From Candidatus Cloacimonadota bacterium (lineage in GTDB: Bacteria > Cloacimonadota > Cloacimonadia > Cloacimonadales > JAJBBL01), in the NCBI GenBank assembly GCA_020532365.1, contig JAJBBL010000052.1:1-37690 (forward strand): DNA of 37,690 nt, written 5' to 3'. The notes below the pieces were generated by a model. It was not told the DNA's origin, did no database searches, and saw only the letters and a list, made by a program, of their open reading frames with translations. Shown here piece by piece: positions 25,232-33,096 of this stretch; the stretch's first letter is position 1, and every line of letters begins with the position of its first letter. The translations under genes and the position numbers were made by a program.

Positions 25232-25687
25232 TTAATAGCTCGCCAATATCTCTGAAATCTTCTGTGGATCGAGCTTACCGTATGTCGTATTGTCTATCAT
25301 AATAACAGGCGCAAGACTGCAGCAGCCGAGACAGGCTACTTCAAATAGAGTGAATTTATTATCGGCAGTAGTGTCTTCACCCTCTTCTAAATCGAGTTCG
25401 TTCCTAAGAGTTGTCAAGATCAAGTCTGCATTTGAGACGTGACAAGCTGTTCCTTTACAAATTCTGATAGTGTGTTTTCCTTGTGGCTTTAGACGGAAAA
25501 CAGTGTAAAAGGTGGCTACACCAAAGATATCGGCTACTCCGATACCTGAAATATCTGAAACCATTTTCATAGTCTCTTTTGAGAGGTATCCCTCAAGCTC
25601 CTGAATCTCCTGCAACATAGGTATAAGTGACCCATTAACGAACTCATACTTAAAGATAATTCGTTCAAGTTGTTTTCTTAAATCCAT
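25232..25687 (-). CDS. nuoE: NuoE/HydC-like [2Fe-2S] subunit
   Basis: A 151-residue thioredoxin-like [2Fe-2S] protein. The N-terminal helical part carries the GVATFYTVF segment, and the cluster ligands are C77 and C82 (CKGTAC) plus C119 and C123 (ACLGCC). It is the smallest subunit of NuoEF, HydBC or StnBC modules and passes electrons near the NuoF flavin. It is the first redox gene of the leftward run, 21 bases after the ABC-F gene. It is equally compatible with hydrogenase, formate dehydrogenase or transhydrogenase complexes; the downstream GltD/NuoG fusion favours the last. Confidence 0.92.
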   Translation of the reverse strand: MDLRKQLERIIFKYEFVNGSLIPMLQEIQELEGYLSKETMKMVSDISGIGVADIFGVATFYTVFRLKPQGKHTIRICKGTACHVSNADLILTTLRNELDLEEGEDTTADNKFTLFEVACLGCCSLAPVIMIDNTTYGKLDPQKISEILASY

Positions 25688-25708
25688 AATTAGACCTTTC
25701 CATTTTAC

Positions 25709-27604
25709 TTAATCGTTTGTTTCATTTAATAGTGTTTGCCAACGCTCGAACAGCTCTTCATACTCCATATGGATTTCGCTCTGCTCTTCTGATATTTTCT
25801 GGAACTCATCTACAGTCAAAGACTTTGATTTTTCGGTTAGCTCCTGATCCAGTTGGCTTAAACGTTCATCAAGTTGACTCAACCTCTTTTCAGTCTCATC
25901 AATTTCTCGAACTATTTTATACGACGTCTTTCTATTCTTCTGCTTATTCTCTTTATATTGCTTAATCTTCTGTTCTTTAGCTTCCTTTTCAGGGAGGTCA
26001 ACCGGCTCCTCTTCCAAGTATTTACCGACAAGTAGGTAGTCTGAATAATTACCTGCAAATTTACGGATCTTATGCCCATCAAAGATGAAGATGAAGTCTA
26101 CTGTACGGTCTAAAAAATACCGGTCGTGTGAGACTACTAAGAGGCATCCTTGGAAGCTATCGAGGTAATCTTCTAATATTTCTAATGTCTTGATATCAAA
26201 GTCGTTAGTTGGTTCATCCAAGATGATAAAGTTAGCTCCAAACATTAACGATTTCAAAAGGAATAATCTTTTTCTTTCACCACCGGAGAGGGTATGAATC
26301 TTACGTTGCTGCTCCTTAGGGGGGAAATTAAATCTATTGAGGATGTCTTTGACTGACAGTAACTTGCCTGTCTCTGTTTTGATTAGCTCGGCGTTTTCTT
26401 TAATGAAGTCGGCTACTGATATGTTTTCATCGATCTCCTGTTGTTCTTGCTGGAAGAAAGAGAAGTGAGTGTTGAGTCCTTTTTTAACGTTACCGGAATC
26501 AGGCTTAAGTTGCTCTGTCATAATTTTCAGAAGAGTAGTCTTGCCCGTACCGTTCTTACCTATAATTCCAATCCTTTCATTCTTTTGGAAGTGGTGTGAA
26601 AAGTTTTCAAACAGTAAGTGTTCATAACTCTTGGACACCTCTTGTACCTCTAAAATACTTTTACCCATTCGGAGTACTGGGAAGCTCATAATGATTTGCT
26701 TGTCCTCTGTTAGATAAGATTTATCTAATAGCTCCATAACTCGATCGACATGATCTTTAGGCTTAGATGTCCTCGCTTTAGCACCCCTTGAGAGCCATTT
26801 CAACTCTTTCCTTAGAATGGCGAGCCTGGACTCCTCTTTTTTCTGCATTTCATTGTATTGTAGCTCTTTAGCCTGTAAATAGTCGGAGTAAGTGCCTGTA
26901 TAGAAGCGGATGTTTCCCTCTTCTATCTCAGCGATACGGGTACTCACTGTGTCTAAGAAATATCTATCGTGAGTGATAAAGATAATGGTTCCTACATATT
27001 TAATCAAGTATTCTTGTAGCCACTCTATAGTGTCTGTGTCGAGGTGGTTGGTAGGCTCGTCGAGTAGGAGTAGATCGGGGGTAGTAGCCAAGACGCGAGC
27101 TAATTCAAGTCTTCTTTTTTGTCCACCAGAGAGGGTAGACACTTTCGTATTATAGTCATCAAAACCTAATTTATTTAGAATAGCGTGCGCTTTTTGTTCT
27201 AAAGACCAAAGTTCTTTCCGCTCGATTTGTTCAGTTAGTTTTTGTTGCTCTTTAAAAAGCTGGTCTGTATAATTGAAGGAGAGAGCTGTTGAGACCTGAA
27301 AGTATTTGTGTAGTAACATAAAGTCAGGGTCATCACTGAGATAGATGTGATCAAACAGTGTATGATTAGGGTCTATATCAAATTCTTGAGGGAGATAGCC
27401 TATTCGTAGACCACGCTGGGTGGCTACTCTACCAGAGTCAACTACCTCGAAGTCAGCAATGATTTTCAACAGAGTTGACTTTCCGCATCCGTTATCTCCG
27501 ATCAGTCCTACTTTTTCACCATAATGTAGGCCGAAGGTAACTTGGTCAAGGATGACTCTCTCGCCAAATTTTTTACTAATTGTTTCTACTGATAATACGT
27601 TCAC
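25709..27604 (-). CDS. uup: ABC-F family protein with C-terminal coiled coil (Uup-like)
   Basis: A 631-residue soluble protein with two ABC ATPase domains and no membrane segments. The first has Walker A GDNGCGKST (about 36-44), signature LSGGQ and Walker B LLLLDEPTNHLD; the second has GKNGTGKTT, LSGGE and FIILDEPTNDFD. The linker between them is charged and helical. The last 80 or so residues form a coiled coil with repeated RLSQLDE-type heptads, as in Uup. ABC-F proteins act on ribosomes; Uup has also been tied to branched DNA and transposon excision. I prefer the GTG at 27604 (MNVLSVETISKKFGERV, the usual ABC-F opening) over a TTG at 27616, because neither a ribosome binding site nor homology supports the extra four residues. 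It may head the operon with nuoE. Confidence 0.88.
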   Translation of the reverse strand: MNVLSVETISKKFGERVILDQVTFGLHYGEKVGLIGDNGCGKSTLLKIIADFEVVDSGRVATQRGLRIGYLPQEFDIDPNHTLFDHIYLSDDPDFMLLHKYFQVSTALSFNYTDQLFKEQQKLTEQIERKELWSLEQKAHAILNKLGFDDYNTKVSTLSGGQKRRLELARVLATTPDLLLLDEPTNHLDTDTIEWLQEYLIKYVGTIIFITHDRYFLDTVSTRIAEIEEGNIRFYTGTYSDYLQAKELQYNEMQKKEESRLAILRKELKWLSRGAKARTSKPKDHVDRVMELLDKSYLTEDKQIIMSFPVLRMGKSILEVQEVSKSYEHLLFENFSHHFQKNERIGIIGKNGTGKTTLLKIMTEQLKPDSGNVKKGLNTHFSFFQQEQQEIDENISVADFIKENAELIKTETGKLLSVKDILNRFNFPPKEQQRKIHTLSGGERKRLFLLKSLMFGANFIILDEPTNDFDIKTLEILEDYLDSFQGCLLVVSHDRYFLDRTVDFIFIFDGHKIRKFAGNYSDYLLVGKYLEEEPVDLPEKEAKEQKIKQYKENKQKNRKTSYKIVREIDETEKRLSQLDERLSQLDQELTEKSKSLTVDEFQKISEEQSEIHMEYEELFERWQTLLNETND

Positions 27605-27765
27605 TTTCTCTCTCAATTTGTCGCCAAATAATGGTTGGATTATTATGTGTTATGAAGTTTAATGCAAGGAAATTGTCTATAAAAATCTAACTATTAGCTT
27701 ATTTTAGGGGGTATTAACGACATCAAATCAGCTATAGAATAAAAGGGGCTGAGCTAATTATGTAG

Positions 27766-27793
27766 TTGACAATTTAACCGTGTGACTTATCCT
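27766..27793 (+). promoter_or_regulatory. Candidate sigma-70 promoter for the MscS-type gene
   Basis: TTGACA (27766-27771), a 16-base spacer and TATCCT (27788-27793) lie 40-70 bases ahead of the channel gene start, in the intergenic region shared with the divergent ABC-F gene. Confidence 0.5.
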
Positions 27794-27834
27794 TTCATCT
27801 AAAGTTTAATGAACTTATGGGAGGGATAGGGGAG

Positions 27835-29838
27835 ATGCGGTACTTTTTAACTATCTTGTTACTCTTTAGCCTAAACTATCTAAATATTGATGCGATTAAC
27901 GCCCAAGAAATTGACGAGTCGATAGACCACTACGTTATCTATAACGGTAAACAGCTGTTTGAGATTACAGAGAACTTGGCAAACTTAACACCTCCACAAA
28001 GGGTGAGTAATATCTCTGAGAGATTACAAAAGATAACAGAGCCGTTTGACCAGAGAAAGCTGAAAGCTCTAACCTCTGAGTTTACCATTGATATCATTTA
28101 TGATACCCTCTTCATAATGTCAATTACACCTGAAGACGCCACTTCTTACGGTAAATCAAAGAATGAGACTGCTGAGGAATATATAAAAATAATAGGGGCT
28201 TCTCTTGATGAGCATCTCAATATCAAAACTATAGATAACCCTGCTGAAATTCTCACCTTTATTATCCAGCAAAGAGTTGTTATCCTAAAAGTTATCGCTG
28301 CTCTTGCCCTGCTGTTCTTACTCATAGTTGCCAATCATTATCTCTCGAAGCTTTTCACAAAACTCTACAAGTCTGCCCGAGAAAACAATAAAAAGAAGTT
28401 AAAACCTATTGTAATTAAAGGGTACGAGCTGATCAATACTGAGACTGTGATCTCGACAACACTTTTAATACTCCGAGGTATCCGGCTTTCGCTCCTTATT
28501 CTGCTCGTCTACTTCTTTTTTGCCATAGTCAACCATCTCTTCCCTTGGGCTAAGGCCTCCTCTTCTATCATAAAGAGCATTTTTCTAATTTTACTTACGG
28601 TTTCAATCACAGTTGTACTGTTTAGAGTTGTGAAAATCGGTATGGATATGCTTAAAAAGAGTGTTTTAAGAATGAAGGGGACGCTGATAGTTCCGCTTAG
28701 AATCAAAACAGTTAAGCTTTTGGATGAAGATCAAATTGTCACTTTAGTTCAGAAACTCATCTTTGGTTTACAGCTCTTAATCGAAATATTTATCATCTAT
28801 ATCACTATTCCAATTATATTCAGCTTCTTTGAGTTCTCTAAGTCCTGGGCAAGTATTCTTTTCGGCTACATTCTTAACCCTCTTAAATCTGCGTTCACCT
28901 CCTTCTTTGGCTATCTACCAAACCTCTTTTTTGTTGGGGTCATTATCTTTATCGTTCGCTACGTATTGAAGCTGATAAAGAACATTTTTAGAGAGTTAGA
29001 GCATGGTAATATTAAGATAACTAATTTCAAGCAGCAGTGGTCAGAGCCGACGTACAAAATAGTCAGAACACTTAACATAGCTTTTGCCTTTATCATTATT
29101 TTTCCATACCTACCAGGCTCACAGTCTGAAGCTTTCAAAGGAGTCTCACTCTTCTTGGGTGTACTCTTCTCGTTAGGCTCAACCGCAATAGTAGCCAATA
29201 TGATCTCAGGTATAGTGCTTACATACACAGACGCTTTTAATCTCGGCGACCGAATTAAGCTTGGTGAGAACATCGGGAATGTTATCGAAAAAACACTTAT
29301 TGTTACCCGAATCAAGACTAATAAGAATGTGATAATAACTATTCCAAACTCTGTCGTGCTCAGTAGCCATATCATTAACTACACAACCTCCTCTGCAGGG
29401 GAAGGGCTGATTATTGATGTTACTGTTCAATTTGGGTATGATGTCCCCTGGAGAAAGGTTAGAGACCTGCTTCTTAAAGCTGCTGATCTAACTGAAATAA
29501 TTGCTAAAGAACCCAAGCCCTTTGTGCTGCAAATCGATCTCGATGATGCTTATACTACTTATGAACTAAACTGCTATATCCATAGCTCAGATAAAATACC
29601 AATAATCCTATCTGAACTTAGACAAAATATCCAAGACGTGTTTCACGAAGCAGGACTCGAACTTGTGCTTCCAAAATATATCGCCCTTAGAGACGGCGCT
29701 CGAAAAGGTGTACCCAATGATTACCTCCCTAAAGAGTATCAAGCACCCGCTTTTGCAGTTAAAGTAGTTAATACCTTATCCAAAGCTGGGAAAAAGGGCA
29801 GTGAGGCTGAAAACACAGGTAAAGACAATATCGATTGA
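27835..29838 (+). CDS. Large MscS-family mechanosensitive channel with signal peptide
   Basis: A 667-residue MscS-superfamily channel. The ATG at 27835 gives a signal peptide (MRYFLTILLLFSLNYLNIDA, likely cleaved after AINA) and follows GGGAGGG (27819-27825) at nine bases; the ATG at 27817 precedes that site and would spoil it. A soluble, presumably periplasmic, domain of about 120 residues is followed by several membrane helices. The MscS core lies in the C-terminal part: the pore-helix segment LGVLFSLGSTAIVANMISG, then the beta domain with DAFNLGDRIKLGENIGNV and the IPNSVVLSS segment. Such proteins release solutes on osmotic downshock; larger paralogues may be gated by other signals. Family assignment is strong. 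Confidence 0.9.
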   Translation: MRYFLTILLLFSLNYLNIDAINAQEIDESIDHYVIYNGKQLFEITENLANLTPPQRVSNISERLQKITEPFDQRKLKALTSEFTIDIIYDTLFIMSITPEDATSYGKSKNETAEEYIKIIGASLDEHLNIKTIDNPAEILTFIIQQRVVILKVIAALALLFLLIVANHYLSKLFTKLYKSARENNKKKLKPIVIKGYELINTETVISTTLLILRGIRLSLLILLVYFFFAIVNHLFPWAKASSSIIKSIFLILLTVSITVVLFRVVKIGMDMLKKSVLRMKGTLIVPLRIKTVKLLDEDQIVTLVQKLIFGLQLLIEIFIIYITIPIIFSFFEFSKSWASILFGYILNPLKSAFTSFFGYLPNLFFVGVIIFIVRYVLKLIKNIFRELEHGNIKITNFKQQWSEPTYKIVRTLNIAFAFIIIFPYLPGSQSEAFKGVSLFLGVLFSLGSTAIVANMISGIVLTYTDAFNLGDRIKLGENIGNVIEKTLIVTRIKTNKNVIITIPNSVVLSSHIINYTTSSAGEGLIIDVTVQFGYDVPWRKVRDLLLKAADLTEIIAKEPKPFVLQIDLDDAYTTYELNCYIHSSDKIPIILSELRQNIQDVFHEAGLELVLPKYIALRDGARKGVPNDYLPKEYQAPAFAVKVVNTLSKAGKKGSEAENTGKDNID

Positions 29839-29893
29839 TCTGTTTAAAAGAGACCTTTTGCGATAAATCGTCCAGCCTTAAAGGGAAATGATA

Positions 29894-29922
29894 TTGACAT
29901 AATATCCCCCTCTTAATAAAAA
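29894..29922 (+). promoter_or_regulatory. Candidate sigma-70 promoter upstream of yggT
   Basis: TTGACA (29894-29899), a 17-base spacer and TAAAAA (29917-29922) lie about 150 bases before the yggT start. Transcription from about 29929 would leave a roughly 140-base leader that contains the structured element at 29946-30024. Confidence 0.5.
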
Positions 29923-29945
29923 GACACTACCCTGTTAATAGTTCT

Positions 29946-30024
29946 GATAGTGGAGCGTTATTAAAAGCTCGGCGTTTGCTGAGAGGGATAACAAGAGGCT
30001 TATACCAATTGAGCTAACACTATT
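29946..30024 (+). ncRNA. Structured leader RNA upstream of yggT, possibly a decayed tRNA-like element
   Basis: On the + strand, 29947-29952 pairs with 30018-30023, 29953-29956 with 29998-30001, and 29957-29961 with 29988-29992. A six-pair hairpin, 29968-29973 with 29978-29983, closes a GTTT loop inside. The whole folds into one long imperfect stem of tRNA size (79 bases). On the minus strand the same region has an acceptor-like stem and a typical D-arm sequence (TAGCTCAATTGGTA) but no usable anticodon stem and no TTCRA T-loop, so it is not a working tRNA. It could be a leader that regulates yggT and the phosphorylase gene, or a tRNA pseudogene. I match it to no known riboswitch. Confidence 0.4.
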
Positions 30025-30068
30025 AGATGTGTGTGTAAAATGATTAAAGGAGTGTTAGAGGTAAGCGT

Positions 30069-30314
30069 ATGGGTTTATTTTTGGAAAAGCTGGCTGACTT
30101 ATATATCCTGCTTTTAGTGATAAGGGCTGTGTTGTCTTGGTTCTCACCAGACCCCTATCATCCGTTATACCGGTTTCTAATTAACGTTACGGAGCCTGTT
30201 TTGTCACCATTACGCTCTATCTTACCTGATACAGGTATAGATTTCTCGCCACTTGTCGCTATACTGCTCATTCAAGTTGTAGTACGTAGCGTAATCAAGT
30301 TTGCCTTCATATAG
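30069..30314 (+). CDS. yggT: YggT family membrane protein
   Basis: An 81-residue membrane protein of the YggT/YlmG family. Two membrane helices are separated by the conserved RAVLSWFSPDPYHPLYRFLINVTEP stretch, here split around residues 18-42, and PLRSILPDTG follows. The family is often found near cell-division or envelope genes; its molecular role is not established, though osmotic and cell-shape roles have been reported. It has a long structured leader and its own candidate promoter, and it is 37 bases ahead of the purine nucleoside phosphorylase gene. The AGAGGTAAG site just upstream supports the ATG. Confidence 0.88.
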   Translation: MGLFLEKLADLYILLLVIRAVLSWFSPDPYHPLYRFLINVTEPVLSPLRSILPDTGIDFSPLVAILLIQVVVRSVIKFAFI

Positions 30315-30351
30315 GTGTATATTTTTCGCAAAGACATAGAAAGGGGGAAAG

Positions 30352-31182
30352 ATGGTAGATTACAGAAATGCAGTCATTGAGGCAGCCAAATACGTTAAAG
30401 AGAAAAGCGCTGGTTTCAAGCCCAAAATAGGCATAATCTTAGGCACAGGGCTTAGCTCCTTTACCGATAATCTAAACGATACGATTACGATAAACTATAA
30501 AGAGATACCAAACTTCCCAGTCTCAACCGCACCTTCTCATAAAGGTAACTTGATCCTCGGCCAATACGGTTCACAGAACGTTATCGCAATGCAAGGACGC
30601 TTTCACTATTATGAAGGGTACTCTATGGATAAGGTGACTTTTCCGATCAGGGTTATGAAAGAGCTTGGAGTGGAGCTAATAATAGTTACAAATGCTGCTG
30701 GTGGACTGAATCCTAAGTTAAAAGCTGGCTCTATTGTCTTGATAAAGGATCATATAAACCATATGGGAACCAACCCTTTGATAGGACCGAACGACGAGTA
30801 CTTTGGTGAACGCTTTCCAAGTATGAATGACCCTTACTCTAAACGATTAAGAGATAAGTTTCTTCAAATATCAGAAGAGAAAGGAATAGAGGTGACTGAA
30901 GGTGTTTACATAGGGGTAACAGGACCGAGTATAGAGACTGTTAGCGAGTGTCGCGCTTTCTTGTCCTGGGGAGCAGATGTAGTCGGTATGTCTACAGTTC
31001 CGGAGGTGATTGTATCCGTTCATTCAGGTATAGAGGTGTTAGGCATCTCAATAGTCACCAATATGAGTAATCTATACCACAATGAAGAGCATAGTCAACA
31101 GGAGATTCAAGATACCGCACAACGCTCTTACGACAATATAAATCGAATACTGGAAGTGTTCGTAGAAAAGGCATTTTTTTAA
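30352..31182 (+). CDS. Purine nucleoside phosphorylase (trimeric type)
   Basis: A 276-residue PNP of the trimeric class. Key blocks: GTGLSSF (31-37) for phosphate, QGRFHYYEGY (81-90, with H85), TNAAGGLN (113-120), the GMSTVPE segment, and the late VTNMSN segment carrying the base-binding Asn. It splits (deoxy)inosine and (deoxy)guanosine into base and sugar-1-phosphate for salvage in the cytoplasm. Usual family members have VTNMAAG here; this one has VTNMSNLY, a small difference that does not remove the Asn. It probably belongs to a run with yggT upstream and the TraR/DksA, lspA pair downstream. Confidence 0.93.
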   Translation: MVDYRNAVIEAAKYVKEKSAGFKPKIGIILGTGLSSFTDNLNDTITINYKEIPNFPVSTAPSHKGNLILGQYGSQNVIAMQGRFHYYEGYSMDKVTFPIRVMKELGVELIIVTNAAGGLNPKLKAGSIVLIKDHINHMGTNPLIGPNDEYFGERFPSMNDPYSKRLRDKFLQISEEKGIEVTEGVYIGVTGPSIETVSECRAFLSWGADVVGMSTVPEVIVSVHSGIEVLGISIVTNMSNLYHNEEHSQQEIQDTAQRSYDNINRILEVFVEKAFF

Positions 31183-31201
31183 TAATATAAGGAGTATTAC
31201 A

Positions 31202-31600
31202 ATGGCAAAACCGACTTATAACAAAGTGAAGCTGAAACAGTTTGAAGAGGAGCTGCTACAAGAGCGTGAGGAAACAATGAAAGTTATCCGGGATATTAAC
31301 GCTATGCAGAGACGTGGAGTTAAAGATTCCGGTGGCGACTTGTCCTCATACTCTACTCATCAAGCTGATCAAGGCACTGATTCTGATACTCTTGAAAAAG
31401 AGGTTTTTCTACTCGAGAGTATGCAAGAAAAGCTACGCAATGTCAACTTAGCTTTAAACAGAATTTATGAAGGTAAGTTTGGCATCTGTGAGATGTGCCA
31501 TACAGAGATTGAAGAGGCTCGGCTAAAAGTCGTTCCTTACGCTAATATGTGTATCGATTGCAAGACAGAGGAAGAGAATAAACGTAATAAAAAAAGATGA
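31202..31600 (+). CDS. TraR/DksA-type zinc finger protein
   Basis: A 132-residue protein: an N-terminal coiled coil (about 10-90), then a C4 zinc finger with C96, C99, C117 and C120, and a basic tail. DksA relatives insert their coiled coil into the RNA polymerase secondary channel and modulate transcription with ppGpp. The coiled-coil tip here (about 42-60, GGDLSSYSTHQADQGTDS) is of the long 'DksA/YteA' type with acidic residues, but I cannot say whether it has DksA function. Its stop overlaps the lspA start by four bases (ATGA), as often seen for this gene pair. Confidence 0.9.
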   Translation: MAKPTYNKVKLKQFEEELLQEREETMKVIRDINAMQRRGVKDSGGDLSSYSTHQADQGTDSDTLEKEVFLLESMQEKLRNVNLALNRIYEGKFGICEMCHTEIEEARLKVVPYANMCIDCKTEEENKRNKKR

Positions 31601-32109
31601 AGCGATATAGGTATCTATGGGTGAGTATACTGATTATACTCTTAGATCAAGCCACAAAGCTTCGAGTTAGACACTTTATGGAGTTAGGAGAATCGATCCC
31701 TATCATAGGTGATTTTTTCCGTTTGACTTATGTTACCAATACTGGGGCTGCCTTTAGTATGTCATTTGGTGACGGTCTTTTCAATAAGGTGTTTTTCTTA
31801 GTAGTCCCACTGGTAGCGGTTGTTATCCTGCTATTCTTAATGTATAAGGATAAGCAGGGTGGATTAATGCAAGTTGGCTATGCCCTCATATTAGGTGGAG
31901 CAATTGGTAATTACATAGATAGATTGGCTTATGGCTCGGTAGTGGACTTTTTAGATTTCGACTTCTTTGACATTATTATTGAGCGTTGGCCTGTGTTTAA
32001 TGTTGCTGACAGTGCAATTGTAGTGGCGTTTATTTTGCTATTAGTTGAGGTAATGATTCTTGAGCCATTAAAGTCGAAAAGGGTAGTAAAAGAGCTTACG
32101 CTATCATAA
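31597..32109 (+). CDS. lspA: Lipoprotein signal peptidase II
   Basis: A 170-residue inner-membrane aspartyl protease with four helices. Conserved blocks: LDQATK (16-21), the NTGAAFS segment (48-54), GNYIDR (104-109), and the catalytic pair D117 (VVDF) and D138 (FNVAD). It cleaves the signal peptide of diacylated prolipoproteins in front of the lipid-modified Cys. Length and motifs are normal. The start is coupled to the TraR/DksA gene. A lipoprotein pathway is thus present in this organism. Confidence 0.95.
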   Translation: MKRYRYLWVSILIILLDQATKLRVRHFMELGESIPIIGDFFRLTYVTNTGAAFSMSFGDGLFNKVFFLVVPLVAVVILLFLMYKDKQGGLMQVGYALILGGAIGNYIDRLAYGSVVDFLDFDFFDIIIERWPVFNVADSAIVVAFILLLVEVMILEPLKSKRVVKELTLS

Positions 32110-32185
32110 GTTTGATAGGTTAGCACTATAGGTGGGATTAATCAAGTGAGTAATATTAGTCTAAACATTGGGAGGATGGATAGTT

Positions 32186-32482
32186 ATGAAGAACAAAAAC
32201 AAAGAGAGTACTCCTCAAAGTAACCCGTTTTTACAGAATTTAATGAAGTTATCTTTTGGAGCAGCACAGCATATGATTAAAGATTTTACACTATCGAGGT
32301 CGGTAAAGAAACTCGATCAGAACAACGAGCGATTTGATACTATTGAGAATGTGCTGATCAAATGTGAGATGAAGATTAATCAGCTTCAGAATGACATAGA
32401 TCGACTTAGGATTCAGTTGTTTTGGAGTAATGCTGTCATCATAGTTGCAGTTGTATTGATACTGTTTAAGCTATTGATTTAG
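32186..32482 (+). CDS. Small coiled-coil protein with a C-terminal membrane anchor
   Basis: A 98-residue protein I do not recognise. The N-terminus is polar, a charged helix with heptad-like spacing covers about 38-75 (KKLDQNNERFDTIENVL onward), and a single hydrophobic helix (about 78-97, NAVIIVAVVLILFKLLI) ends the protein, so it looks tail-anchored with its coiled coil in the cytoplasm. The ATG at 32186 follows GGGAGG (32170-32175) by ten bases; an upstream in-frame TTG overlaps that site. It lies 76 bases after lspA and its last 12 bases overlap the end of the convergent UPF0158 gene. Confidence 0.65.
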   Translation: MKNKNKESTPQSNPFLQNLMKLSFGAAQHMIKDFTLSRSVKKLDQNNERFDTIENVLIKCEMKINQLQNDIDRLRIQLFWSNAVIIVAVVLILFKLLI

Positions 32483-32893
32483 TTTAAGTTGAGCCTTGCT
32501 ATCTAAGTAATCTTCTACATATTCTTTTGCTCTGTCGGCTATCCATTTTTTGAACAGGATGCTCCACTCTTTTTGGGAGCGGGGATAGTCGATTAAGGCG
32601 CTTTGAAAGTTGACCATAGCTGTTTTAGGGTCTTTTTGTTTCAACAAAGAAGTCAGGTGTTCCTGTATTATTTCGGTCTCTTGATCGAGTGCAAAGTCTT
32701 CCATTAGGTCGACAATATCTGTGACTATGGGCTCAATCTTGATCAAGCTATCGTCTGTTTTCTGGAGGTGGTGCAGGTCTAAGGCAAATTTAACCACCTC
32801 TTTTTTCTTTGTATCGAAATAATATAGTATTTGGTCATCGATGCTGCTTAGAGCTTCAGCCAGTGTTTTCAATAAGTCTTTATCTTTCTTCAT
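32471..32893 (-). CDS. UPF0158-family protein
   Basis: A 140-residue protein that matches the UPF0158 pattern: an N-terminal segment with LYYFDTKKKEVVKF, a central IEPIVTDIVDLMEDF block, and a C-terminal FQSALIDYPRSQKEW...W helix pair. The function of this family is unknown. The ATG at 32893 lies six bases from an AAAGGA site; an ATG three bases earlier and a TTG at 32908 are poorer. On the minus strand TTGCCA with AATAGT (16-base spacer) upstream may be the promoter. Its 3' end overlaps the convergent small membrane protein gene by 12 bases. Confidence 0.75.
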   Translation of the reverse strand: MKKDKDLLKTLAEALSSIDDQILYYFDTKKKEVVKFALDLHHLQKTDDSLIKIEPIVTDIVDLMEDFALDQETEIIQEHLTSLLKQKDPKTAMVNFQSALIDYPRSQKEWSILFKKWIADRAKEYVEDYLDSKAQLKLNQ

Positions 32894-33096
32894 CATAGGT
32901 CCTTTCAAGTCATTTTACGTCTAACTATTCCGATCTCATCAGACTTGGCAACCTCTTTTTTTATTCTCACCCCATATTTCAAGAAATGCTTTACAAATAT
33001 TCCGCTTATAATGAAGGTGAGTTATGAGTTTAAGAGTGTGCTTAATTTGTCGTATAGTGAAAATAACTCTATAAACTCGCTAAAAGAGAGGATAGA

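Noticed and set aside
29978..29990. TPP riboswitch (CTGAGAGGG motif)
   Set aside because: The second conserved TPP block is missing, the stems do not match, and the downstream genes are not thiamine genes.
29946..30024. Functional tRNA on the minus strand
   Set aside because: The acceptor and D arms look right, but no five-pair anticodon stem can be formed and the T-loop lacks TTCRA.
32990..33012. Promoter TTTACA to TATAAT upstream of uvrB
   Set aside because: The spacer is only 11 bases. The -10 box is perfect, but no -35 box lies at a usable distance.
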